The notes under the pieces were generated by a model, which was not told where the DNA came from, made no database searches, and saw nothing but the letters and a program-made list of their open reading frames with translations. A stretch of 64,000 nt of DNA from Salisapilia sapeloensis. Lineage: Eukaryota; Oomycota; Peronosporomycetes; Peronosporales; Salisapiliaceae. Location: assembly GCA_023334545.1 (NCBI GenBank), contig JAADVB010000024.1, positions 1 through 64,000 on the forward strand, written 5' to 3'. The position numbers were made by a program, and so were the translations under genes. The first letter of the stretch is position 1, and each line of letters starts with the position of its first letter. Below are positions 40,532 to 50,975 of the stretch, one piece after another.

Positions 40532-42357
40532 TTAAAAGTAAAACGGGCAGAACGTGATGAGGCCACTGCTCCATCCAATCGATAACAACGCTCCATTTTC
40601 ACAATTCGATGCAAAGGAAAGATGGAGTGGTACTCCAGCATTCGACGGTCCACGAACAAGTCCACTGTCACCACAAATACCATCATTAATACCTATACTG
40701 TGCAAATATCTAGGTCGTATGGAGCTCGTACCTGCGCGTGAAGACGAGGAGAGGTTCTTTCGTGACTGTGAAGATCAAAACTAGCTCGGACAAGGGCGTG
40801 CCTTGTTTACTACTATCAGAATTTCCATTCGGACGGAATGTCATGGCAATGCGACATCCTTTCGGGTCCCAAGCAACCGCATCTGGACGGCCCCCAACCA
40901 ACCTAGTTTCAAGTTATAAGAGCTTTCAAGCAAAAACTGTAGCAGATGAACGTACTCTGTTGCGCTTTCATCGAGCGAGACGAGAAACTGTTCAGAAAAG
41001 TCGAGAGCCGGCACATTGATCTCAGCATCTACTATCCAACGTTACTACCTTTTGATACGACACAAACTAATTAAACGAACCGAATGATGGCGGAGATTCG
41101 TGGAAGATGTACGGGAAAAGCAGCGTACTGTTTTGCTGTCCAACGAACAACATCTTTCCATCGCCAGACCAGGCGCAAGCCTAATGTAAAGTAAAAAGTG
41201 GTAGAAATGAGTTCCATCGCTTACGAAAAAATTTCTCTCGATGCTTGGTATGATGAATACGTACAGACGTAGCAACTTCCCAAACTTCCTTCTTCCAGCT
41301 ACAGGTTTCCCAAATGATAGATACTCCCTCGCTAACGGCATCGATATCAGTTAGACAACAGTATTTCTTGCACAAAGGAAACTTTATACCTCGTAGTAGC
41401 GAATAAATAGTCGCCATTTGGAGACCAGTGAAGACTTTCTACCGGCTCTTCACAATAAAGCTCGGATCTTTGGGATAGAATGACGTCATAGACGTATACG
41501 AGCTGAGCGTGAGCAGTGCAAGCCGCTAATAAACTTCCTTCGTTATTCCAAGCTATGTGTTCAAAGCGTTTTCCGAGCGGATGACGGATGATTTCGTGAA
41601 CAGTGGGCACGCTATTTGCGTTCATGGGCTGATAGACCCACAAAAAGATGCCATATCGACAGGCAACTGCAATCTTGCCACCGGAGTAATTTGCCCATCG
41701 GATCGATGTTACTCCTTTTTGATCTGAGTGCTGTAGCACTTGGTGCTCCCACGCCGAGTTCTTGCTATTGTAGAACGCGACGGAGCCATTCTTTTGTGCA
41801 ATTGCAAGGACAGGGAATGTCGGGTGCCAACTCATTGACACAATGGGACACATCTTCCGCTCCTTGTCTCCTGTGGATGCGACTGCTCCTAAATTCCTCG
41901 GCTTCTGAAGCATAGATTCGTTTCCAGTGAAGACATGTGCCCAAGCAGATTGGATTCCAGCCACTGCCTTCTGTAGGACTTGCAATTCGTCATCATAGAA
42001 GAACGAGTAGATTGCAGAGCCAATGCGAGGCAATAGAGGTCGAACAAAGTATTCATCATCGTCTTCATCAGTAGCATATTCCTCGACGGAGTGGTCTCCT
42101 TCGCCAGACAAGGATGTATTTGCCTTGATAGGAGGGAAAATCGTTCCTCCACGACGAACATAGACATCTCCTGTATGTGTCTCATCGTTGGCGGATACAC
42201 TAAGCAGCTCTCCGTCCAGTTCACCTAACGTAGCAGACGCCAATGGAGGCAATAAGCTCGAACGGACTTCGTCCATTGCTAAAATTTGATTTGTGTCCGC
42301 CACTTGCATGCATCCACAAAACCACCGTTTTAAACTTATTTTAACGTAAAATTGCAT
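40532..42357 (-). CDS. AAAS: ALADIN, WD-repeat nucleoporin
   Basis: Exons on the minus strand: 42357-41390, 41331-41265, 41180-41081, 41028-40956, 40902-40732 and, after a very short gap, 40697-40532. This gives about 514 residues, or 498 if the Met at 42309 is the start (Met at 42276 is also possible). WD repeats include MSWHPTFPVLAIAQKNGSVAFY, VTSIRWANYSGGKIAVACRYGIFLW, IAWNNEGSLLAACTAHAQLVYVYDV and VESLHWSPNGDYLFATT, as in ALADIN. The C-terminal part has VGGRPDAVAWDPKGCRIAM and ENGALLSIGWSSG, matching the human ending VGWSTGRI. The last junction needs a 34-nt (or 22-nt) intron, or else there is a one-base frameshift. ALADIN sits on the cytoplasmic face of the nuclear pore, anchored by NDC1, whose gene is 2.6 kb away. 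It is divergent from the AAA ATPase gene. Confidence 0.85.
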
Positions 42358-42412
42358 TATTGGGGTGCTAAATCGTTTGACAAGCTATGATGGACACAAA
42401 CGACTTGGTCAA

Positions 42413-44877
42413 ATGCATTTCAAGCTACAGTGCCTCATAGCGGATTATAAATCCTCGTTTTCATCTGCAGCTTACGTCACGAGATCGACATGGAAAACGT
42501 TGGGTTGTGGCTTTGATTTTTATGTCATTATTGAGGCAAATGATGCGTCCAAACGGTTATTTTATCTGGAGGTGGACAACGATGTTGGAATCGATGGCTG
42601 TATCACCATTGATCATTGGCCTGATAATAAAGAATTTGGCCAGAAAAGTCTTCATGAAAGCATGGTGAATGTAGAGGTTATAGCACCGGCTTTTGTGCCT
42701 AGCGTGGAATGCATTCAGCTGGCGCCTTTGACAGATCATCCGAGCAGACGTCTGCCGAAAACCTTTTTACGAAGCTTATTGCTTCATCGACACATTATTC
42801 ACGGCTCTAGTGGTGTTGTTGATCTGCAAAAAGATGGTGTTACATACGGAAGGTGGAGTTACAGAGCTTACTCTCGACGCCAAAGCCGCACATTGGGTGA
42901 TGCCACTGGCTGCTCTGCTGCTGTTGTCAATAAAGACACGATCTTACTTTCAACTCCCTTTGTACCTTCCAAAATAGCTGAAGGAGTGGATGCATCCATT
43001 CCACCACATGCAGAACGACTGCATCAAATGATATCACTAGGCCTCCAGCCAAGGAACTTTGACCGATCAGGTAAAGATACACATAGATCAATACCAAGAT
43101 ACCGTATTTAAATGCTTCTAGGCTTGCAGATACGGTCCATATTGATTGATGCACCATCCGGCGCGGGTAAAACGACTGCAGTAGAACTATCAGCAAAGGC
43201 ACTTGATGTGAATCTATTGAAATTGGACGGAGGGATCTTGGCCAACACTTCTGTTCGTATCGAGGAATACTTTACAGCTGCCTTACGTATGAGACCCTGC
43301 ATTCTGCTCCTAGATGAACTAGAGCTGTTATGTCCAAACGTTGAGGACCAACTCAAGTACAAGTTCATGTCGAGACTAGTCACCACGATGCAAGCAACAT
43401 GTAAGAACCTCCCATAGCAATTGTATAAATGCTCTGCAAAGTAGTGACATGTAGAGTAAAATAGATGAAAGAAAAGATGGTCGTGTACTTGTTCTCGGTG
43501 CAGTTTCATCCGTGAGTACTCTTCATCCGAGTATAAGACAAGTATTTGACGAAGAAGAGCAACTGCCTGTAAGTACACATACCCGCAAAGCATAATCCTA
43601 TCCTCGTGATTAAACCCTTGGTTGTGTCTGTAGCTACCTAGCGAACAGTGGTCCATGGACATTTTGTCGTCGATGCTTTTGCCATATACGACATCAAGAC
43701 AAGCCTTACGCTCGGTCGTCGTTCGGTATGGACAACAACCAGGCCACCTGAGCTCCATTGCTCGATACCTCCATGCACACGACATTCGCAACAAAGCAAA
43801 TGAAATCACAGAGTCAGCGTTATTAGAAGCAGGTAGGAAGTGCATCCACACTTCATCTCAAACATTCACGACATCCATCCCAAACGTTTCGTGGAATGAC
43901 ATCGGTGGCCTCGATTCCATTAAACAGAAACTCATTGAAATGGTCGTCTGGCCACTCGAAAGACCTCATGTATTCACAAAGATGGGCATCTCACCACCGA
44001 GAGGTGTGATGCTGCACGGACCACCTGGGACCGGCAAGACGCTGCTAGCCAAGGCAGCTGCCAAAGCAAGTGGCTGCAACTTTTTGAATGTTGCTGCGAG
44101 CGACATCATGCAAGCGGAACTTGGGGAAAGCGAGAAAGCGATAGCAAGAGCTTTTGCCACAGCCAGATCACTTAGTCCATGTCTTGTCTTCATTGATGAG
44201 TTCCAGGCTCTATTTGGCGACCGATCTACTAGTGGAACAGTATATCCTCTGCTTTTGTTTATCAAGGATGAAGCTTACAAAAACGAATGATACGTAGACA
44301 ACGTCACAAATGATATCGCAATTGCTCATGGAACTCGACTCGATCCATGCAACAGCTATGGATGAGGAAGACCATAATGATTCGTCAAAAGTATCAAGCA
44401 CCGGGGCTGGACGTATATTCGTCCTAGCAGCCACGAATTATTTGTCTGCTGTCGACCCAGCCTTCTTGCAACCAGGTACACATACATACGCATACTAGTA
44501 CGGAGACCAATTGGTCGCTTACATATCTATTGAAGGTCGATTTGAGAATGTCTTGTACGTTGGTTTACCTGGTGCAGACGAGCGCAAGTTGATTCTTCAG
44601 CTCCAAGCATCTAGAATGCCTTGGAGTGAAGACGTTGACTTGGATACACTAGTGCATCATACGGAAGGAGCGAATGCAGCGACACTAGTAGCACTGTGTC
44701 AAGCTGCTGCAATGGAAACCATGCAGCGTACATCGACTGCAGACAATGGAGCTGCTGCATTGGTAACGACCCTCTTTTACACACCGCTTATCGCATATTA
44801 ACAGAAACATCGTATAGATCACCATGGATGACTTCCACATTGCACTTGGTAGAGGTAGATTTTATGTAGACAAGTAG
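42413..44877 (+). CDS. Cdc48-type AAA ATPase, AFG2/SPATA5-like
   Basis: Seven exons, 42413-43070, 43122-43400, 43465-43568, 43634-44239, 44298-44475, 44536-44762 and 44818-44877, give 703 residues; introns are 51-65 nt. An N-domain of about 220 residues is followed by two ATPase modules. D1 has Walker A APSGAGKTTAV and Walker B CILLLDELELL. D2 has WNDIGGLDSIKQKLIEMVVWPLE in two runs, PRGVMLHGPPGTGKTLLAKAAA, Walker B CLVFIDEFQALFGDR and the arginine-finger region QPGRFENVLYVG. D2 layout fits AFG2/SPATA5 and relatives, which remodel pre-60S ribosomal particles. PEX1 is a weaker alternative. The sensor motif reads AATNYL rather than ATNRP. The acceptor of exon 3 (43464) was picked because nearer AGs bring stops. 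Confidence 0.8.
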
Positions 44878-44925
44878 GACATCAGACAAGTAAAAGGCGA
44901 AGACATGCTTGCTTCCTATTTCGAT

Positions 44926-47026
44926 CTATGACACGAGTTCGTTCTTATAAGCAGCTAGATCTTTTTCCACTGGCAAAGAAAAGTTGAATGCAGATAGCTC
45001 CTTGTGATACGTCGTTGTGATACGGTAAATGTCCTTGTCGATACCTGTCACATCAAACTTAGTTCAAAAGCTATTCAGCTACATATGACCAAGAAAGATT
45101 ATACCACAAACGAGAGCATTCGCTTTCTCGACATAAATGTCTTCCGGATCGCCAAGCTGCGTGCTCATCTGGATAAACTCTTTTAACGCAGCTCGGCATT
45201 CGACTAGCGATGTCACAGCGGCTGGAACAGCATGCTGCACAAGTCCCAACGTGTCTTCCTCTCTCGATACACAGATAACATCCGCCAAAAGAGCTTGCGC
45301 AGTGTATACCGCCTACACATATGATAAAACACGATGAGACTATGCTTACTACTTACTACATCGATGTGACTACCTTTGTGCGGAGAAAGATACGGTGACG
45401 AGCTTGTTCCATCAAGAACCGTCGAATAGCGTATTGAATGTACGATTCAATCATGTAGTGGATGCGGTAGGTAAAGGCAGAAGCAGGTACCGACAGATTC
45501 GACAAGCTCGGGTATTGGCCTAGAACAAGCAGCGGATGGCGATCACTTCTCTCACTTACGAACTGAAGAAGCGCACGAGATGATTTGTCCAGTCCTTCAG
45601 CTTCCGCCGCGACTGGTTCACCTCGTCTCGATGGAAGTCCACTTAGCAGCTGAAGAGATAGCGTAAAGCTGTCGATGACTCCTGTCGTAGATTCATAGAA
45701 GCGTTGCCAATTATCTTGAGACGATAGCAAGTAAGCACGAGCGGATGGGTCGAAGCGACAGGCTTTACGCAAGTACTCGAACTTGAACGTGTCGTTCAAT
45801 GCGTCCAAAGCGTCTAGTGACAAGTAGCTACTGCCCGAGACACTTCGACTTGCGATACGTGCTTTAGCCTCTTCTTTCCGTTTTTCACTACTCTCATTAT
45901 ACTGCTCGTTCAACGGCTTACCGTCCGATGTGGAAATAGCTAGAGAAGACGCGAAAAGATCTTCGACGGAACCGACTGCCAAATCCTCTGGTTTACCAGT
46001 CAAGTGCGCTTTGTCGGATCCGATGATGATCTGTCGACTCTCTGTGGACGTTGCTGAGAGAGAACGCCATAAAGAGTTGTCGGACATACTCGACTGGACA
46101 GCAGGGTATGCGATCTGGAAGAGCAGCATGCGGAAGACAGAGGCAGAGCTAAGAGTTACGAAGGCTTCGATGGTTGCGCCACAGATGTGGAACCAACAGA
46201 AAGACGAACTGAAGGAAAAGAGTCCAACGGGATGAGAAGAGAAAAAGACAAGGGAGAAGTGGATGGTGAATCCAGTGATGACGCCACGCCTAGCTGCTTG
46301 GACGATAGCTCGCTGGATATTGGCGACTAGTGCAGATCGAGGGTCCAGGATGAATGGATCGCTGCCGAGGTGCGGATCGACGAACATGAAGTATATGAAC
46401 GAGACGATTGCACTCGTTGCGATGGCTGCAGCATCGACAGGAACGCTGTACGACGCGAATACTGTTGCTAGTGTCAGCTTCCATACCCAAGCATGCACCA
46501 AGGTAGTCAAAAAGACAATGATGATTGGAGCATCCTGTTTCATTCGACCAACGACATCCGTGAAAGCACACAAGAGCGTTTGGAATGTACCTGGGATCGA
46601 TTTATGGTCGGGCAGGAACGATCGTGGAAATGGTACAAGAACGTATCGAAGTAGCAATTGTGCGATACACGTCATCCAGAGCGTATTGACGCCCAATGTA
46701 AAGGCGATGAAACCAGGAAACGTAAATGGAATACCAGGTAGGATCCAGAACAGCAATAACGACGTGACTGTCGTAGCGATGGCCACAATTGACAGGCCCT
46801 GCATCAATCGTTGCAACTGTCGCTGAAGCTGCTTCCATGGTAGAGCTACTTGGCTATTTTCGACTATGACGTCACCGACTAGTGGAAGTGCTTGGAGTAC
46901 ATGGCGTACTGCCGCCGCAACCGCTAGCGCCTGGCCGACGCCCATTGCTTGGCTCGATATGGTGTAAAATTGTCTCGGTGCATAGACGACATTCCTGAGT
47001 GGTCCACAATAGCATAGGATTATCAT
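44926..47026 (-). CDS. NDC1: Transmembrane nucleoporin NDC1
   Basis: Three exons on the minus strand, 47026-45374, 45312-45105 and 45044-44926, give 659 residues; Met at 46945 is an alternative start (632 residues). About six hydrophobic helices fill the first 300 residues, for example LSIVAIATTVTSLLLFWILP and GFIAFTLGVNTLWMTCIAQL. The soluble C-terminal half has FKFEYLRKACRFDPSARAYL followed by a helical region. The second exon encodes SREEDTLGLVQHAVPAAVTSL, matching the NDC1 signature VEDxYGVVQxxLPxIL. NDC1 anchors nuclear pore complexes in the membrane and in animals recruits ALADIN. Its stop lies 48 bp from the AAA ATPase stop (tail to tail), and its start is only 30-110 bp from the divergent pseudouridine gene. 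Confidence 0.85.
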
Positions 47027-47056
47027 GCCTATCTGACACGATACGAAAAAGTGGTC

Positions 47057-49795
47057 ATGTGGCGTACGCAGCGGAGGTTTCTATCGACTAGAGCACGCTC
47101 TTCGCTTCAAGAGCGCTTGAAATTGGGGGATGAAGTTCGGGAAGCCATGTATGGTAGGGAGAGGAAAGCAGTGGTTGCGTTAGAATCGACCATTGTGTCG
47201 CACGGGATGCCATACCCAGAAAATCTTGATATGGCTCGGAGTGTGGAGCGCACTGTGCGAGAGAATGGTGCTATACCAGCTACTATTTGCATTGCGAACG
47301 GCAAGCTGTGTGTTGGACTGGAGGATGAAGAACTGGGTCAATTGGCGGAAGCTGGCTCGGCAGCACGGAAGTGCACGACGCGTGATATGGCGTCAGCATT
47401 AACGGACAAGGCACTTGGAGCAACAACCGTCGCTAGCACCATGTAGATTTTCTCCTATATCCCTCTCTTATAAAGTCTGAACCAAGTCATGCTACAGGCG
47501 AATCGCTCATGCTGCGAATATTCAAGTATTTGTGACGGGAGGCATTGGAGGTGTGCATCGCTTTTCAGAGCAGACAATGGGTATGATGACCTATACACCT
47601 CCTGTGATATGTCGCACTTATCCCCTACTTCACTAGACATTTCAGCTGATTTGATTGAGCTGTCTCGAACGCCCGTAGCCGTCATTTGTGCTGGCATCAA
47701 GTCTATCCTCGATATACCTCGCAGTCTAGAGTTTCTTGAGACATATGTATATTTTGCTTAAATCTTACTTACTGCCGTCTGAAAGCTCACTCGTTTAATG
47801 ATGCAATAGAGCGTACCTGTTGTCGGCTACGGAACGGATCAGTTCCCAGCATTCTTTACACAAGACAGTGGACACAAGGTTCAGATGCGTCGAGATAGTC
47901 CCATGGAAACTGCAAAGCTCATTCGTGAGAGTGCAGCATTGGGGCTACCGAACGGTATGGTAATCTCCGTACCCAACCCGAAGCCAGTCGATCAAGAGCT
48001 TATTGACGGCGCCATTAATGTCTGCATCATCTTTGTTTATCATTTGAATATGTAATTGATATACTGTGAAACTGTAGTTGGGACTGGAGGAAGTCATGAG
48101 GGACAACATCAAGGGACAAGCTGTCACGCCGTACCTACTGAAGAGGCTCAATGAGATCACGAATGGTGCGTCTCTTGGGTCTAACATCGACCTCGTCCAC
48201 CACAACGCGGTCGTTGGCAGCAAGGTATTATCTATTGCGTATAATTTCATCATACATGTGTCTCAAACTAAGCTGTATGTCGTCTAGATCGCTTGTGCAC
48301 TTCAGCAGCTGAACGACGCGAATGTATCCAGCGACTCCACTAACGAGACATCTGGGGACGGAAAGGTGCGGACTACGTAGGTAGATACCAAACGCACAAA
48401 GACTAACAGAACAAATGAATATGTCTTTTGTCCCTGTCGTAGTTTTCTCCAATCGGTCACCAGTGGTCCAAGTCGCCTGCTGAAAAACGCATTCTAGTTG
48501 CTGGTGGTCTCGTACTCGACCTCGTCAGTTCATCCGCAAAACCAATCGTTCGTGACACGACCAACATCGGAACAGTATCTCAATATCCTGGAGGTTCGTC
48601 TCGCCTATATCTTTTGGTAGAAATATTCTCAGTCCGATACTATATAGGCGTTGGAAGAAACATCACCGAGACATTGTATCGTTTGGAGCAAAGTCCATTA
48701 CTTGTGTCGACTGTTGGAGACGACATTTCCGGTGCAACTCTTCTGAAAAACTTGAGTGACTTGAATTTGGATACGTCCGGCGTGACCCAATCCACTTCGG
48801 TTCGTACTGCTGTGGCCTCGGTTGTCATGGCACCAGATGGAGAGTTTGATGTCGGTGTCGCGGACATGGATGCTCTTGATACGATTGTACGTTTGCTGAT
48901 TAAAGAAGTAGGTAGAGTCAGTAAGCTGATGAACAATGTAGGACACGACCAAAGTACCGACGTCGACGCTCCGACAAGCACGTCTAGTGATTTCAGATGG
49001 CAATCTACCCCCATCTTCTCTTCGGGACATACTGGAACGAAGCCATTTGCTAGGCATTTCGACGTGGTTCGAACCAACTTCGATCCAGAAGGCTTTACGT
49101 ATCGTAGAAGCAGACGCTCTACGATTCCTAACGTACATGTCACCAAATGCAAGTGAGCTATCAGCAATTAGCAAAGCTCTCGAGTCAAATAACGTAGGAG
49201 CATCGGACGAAAGACTTGCGTTGCCGATCGAACTTCCTGCTAAAGTCACAGACTTTGATTTAGGTGACGTTGAAAAGTTGACCCGTGACCTCATGACAGG
49301 TACACAACACCGTATACATGTTACAACTACGAAATGTTTATGAAATGCGAGTAGTCCTACTAGCTGCTGCGAGCGAATCAACCGAGGAGAAGCACATCTT
49401 TGTTACGTTAGGTGGTCGTGGCGTCCTGGTCGGTTCGATCAATTCGGATCATCAAGCCATTAAAGAAGCAGCTACGTCATCTAACGTTTCAGTCGACTTG
49501 TGGGGGCAAGGATATGTGGGCAACAAACCAATTTCCTTTGCCCATTTACCCGGATCATCTATCTCTATCACCAACGCCATTGGAGCAGGTACCTTTTCAA
49601 ACATAGAGCAGTTATACAATCGGTCTTAACGAAAAAGTAGGTGATACGATGGTTGGAGGCACTGTGTATGGACTGCTCCAAGGCAACAATGTGTACCGTA
49701 GCTGCCATCTTGGTATGACAGCAGCCAAGATGAGCTTAACAAGTGCTACTGCTATCCATTCGGAGCTATCTCCATCACGTATTACAACCAAGTAA
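47057..49795 (+). CDS. Bifunctional pseudouridine-5'-phosphate glycosidase / PfkB pseudouridine kinase
   Basis: Eleven exons: 47057-47442, 47498-47580, 47637-47746, 47810-48019, 48078-48224, 48288-48365, 48443-48593, 48648-48886, 48942-49299, 49364-49588 and 49641-49795; 713 residues, introns 52-77 nt. The start is basic and Ser/Arg-rich ([18 protein letters not shown]), like a mitochondrial presequence. The first half is a PsuG/IndA glycosidase: [60 protein letters not shown] and [11 protein letters not shown]. The second half is a PfkB kinase: [54 protein letters not shown] and the catalytic-type NAIGAGDTMVGG. The kinase phosphorylates pseudouridine and the glycosidase splits the product to uracil and ribose-5-phosphate, so one chain covers RNA-derived pseudouridine salvage. 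Confidence 0.92.
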
Positions 49796-49851
49796 AGCAT
49801 TTTCGTCGAAAAAGAACCCATTTGTGATAGTATTTCTTTCACAAATGTACA

Positions 49852-50883
49852 TTAAAGACTTTGATAGTCTTGTGCAAAGACTTGGAGAATCCGACGTACT
49901 TCCTTTTGCAATCCACTATCTTTGTTCACGAGGAACTTTTGCATCGACTTGAGTTTATTCGCGTCTGATGGTTTATTCTTCACTTGACACGTGATCTCGT
50001 AGTCTTCGTCATTCGAGACCTCTTGTAGAGTGTACGTACCCTTGTAAACTGTCGCATCGTCCCCGATGGACACTTCAAACGGAAGTTTAAAGTTAAAGTC
50101 ATACAAGAACCGTTTCTTGCCACGTACGACACAGATGCTAGCGTCTCCTTCCATTTTCTCTGGTGCTTTAAAAGTGGAAGCGAATTCACCATCGACAAAA
50201 GCTGCGTCCGTAAAGAGCTCGTTCCACTTCTTCTCAGCCCACTTCGTATACGATCGCTCTTCGAACGTACCGGCAGAATTCCAGGCTGAACCCTGGTGAG
50301 AGACTGGAGCAGGTGCCGGAACGGCAGCGTCCATTTTCTTCGGAGCAATGTCGCCAATGAGCTTCTTTTCATCCTCCGACAAGTCGCGATGGAAGTATGG
50401 CACACCATTCTTGTATCCCTTTGCATTCAAAGGTAGATCCGCTTCGTCTTGTACGACTTCTGTTGACTTTTTCGACTTGGCTGGTTTGGTGGTGGAGGCA
50501 GAAGGCTTGGAAGTGGAAGACGGTGGCTTCATTTCAGTAGTCTCCTTTTTCGGTGGCGATGTCTTCTCTTTTGGAGGTTCCGGCTTTTTACACGTTCGCT
50601 TGTGGAATTGCCAGTCACTCGCTTGGCAAGACCTTGCACAATACGTAGCCTTCTTGCAAATGGAGCATTTTAGTTTTGCACCAACTTTGCCGCAATTCCT
50701 GCACTTGGCAGGCTGCGGAGCCACAGGTTTAGCTTGCTCCTTCTGCTTCTTACGCTCATCATCCGAGTCTTCCAAATCGGCACCGATATCTTTGAACCGA
50801 GAGTAGTCATTCACATCAGAGCGAGCGTTGTCGGTCGCTTTCTCTGTCGATGTAGAAGGATCGTTCCAACCGATATCCGCCAT
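49852..50883 (-). CDS. MYND zinc finger - Aha1 N-domain-like protein
   Basis: A single-exon protein of 343 residues starting at the ATG at 50883 (the upstream frame has no ATG). Residues 61-98 are a complete MYND finger with Cys61, 64, 73, 76, 82, 86, His94 and Cys98. A Lys/Pro/Ser-rich linker (100-145) follows. Residues about 200-335 resemble the N-terminal domain of the Hsp90 activator Aha1: SAWNSAGTFEERSYTKWAEK matches its tryptophan-rich opening, then EGDASICVVRGKKRFLYDF matches GEAxISxRKGKxxxxY, and KGTYTLQEVSNDEDYEI follows. MYND fingers bind proline-rich ligands and are common in co-chaperones. The inference is a cytosolic Hsp90 co-factor in which MYND recruits a client. Only 92 bp separate its start from the divergent TPR-like gene. 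Confidence 0.8.
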   Translation of the reverse strand: MADIGWNDPSTSTEKATDNARSDVNDYSRFKDIGADLEDSDDERKKQKEQAKPVAPQPAKCRNCGKVGAKLKCSICKKATYCARSCQASDWQFHKRTCKKPEPPKEKTSPPKKETTEMKPPSSTSKPSASTTKPAKSKKSTEVVQDEADLPLNAKGYKNGVPYFHRDLSEDEKKLIGDIAPKKMDAAVPAPAPVSHQGSAWNSAGTFEERSYTKWAEKKWNELFTDAAFVDGEFASTFKAPEKMEGDASICVVRGKKRFLYDFNFKLPFEVSIGDDATVYKGTYTLQEVSNDEDYEITCQVKNKPSDANKLKSMQKFLVNKDSGLQKEVRRILQVFAQDYQSL

Positions 50884-50975
50884 AGCTTTTCGTTCAGATC
50901 GAGGTTTTTTGTCTGGTGACGATAACGTAATCAACTAAAGTGTTAATTGAAAGTCGCTTCAAGTCAAAAATAGCA
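50884..50975. promoter_or_regulatory. Compact bidirectional promoter
   Basis: These 92 bp are all that lies between the ATGs of the MYND-Aha1 gene (minus) and the TPR-like gene (plus). Core promoters and 5' UTRs of both must overlap here. No specific motif was assigned. Confidence 0.5.

Noticed and set aside
40554-41019. Two plus-strand frames over the AAAS 3' end
   Set aside because: They are antisense to exons whose minus-strand translation is clearly conserved ALADIN sequence.
42365-42412. Upstream extension of the AAA ATPase frame
   Set aside because: It begins with GTG, not ATG; the first ATG at 42413 is the more likely start in a eukaryote.
43071-43121. PEX1 assignment for the AAA ATPase gene
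   Set aside because: The D2 segment WPLERPHVFTKMGISPPRGV and the N-terminal layout fit AFG2/SPATA5-type proteins better than PEX1, although PEX1 was considered first.
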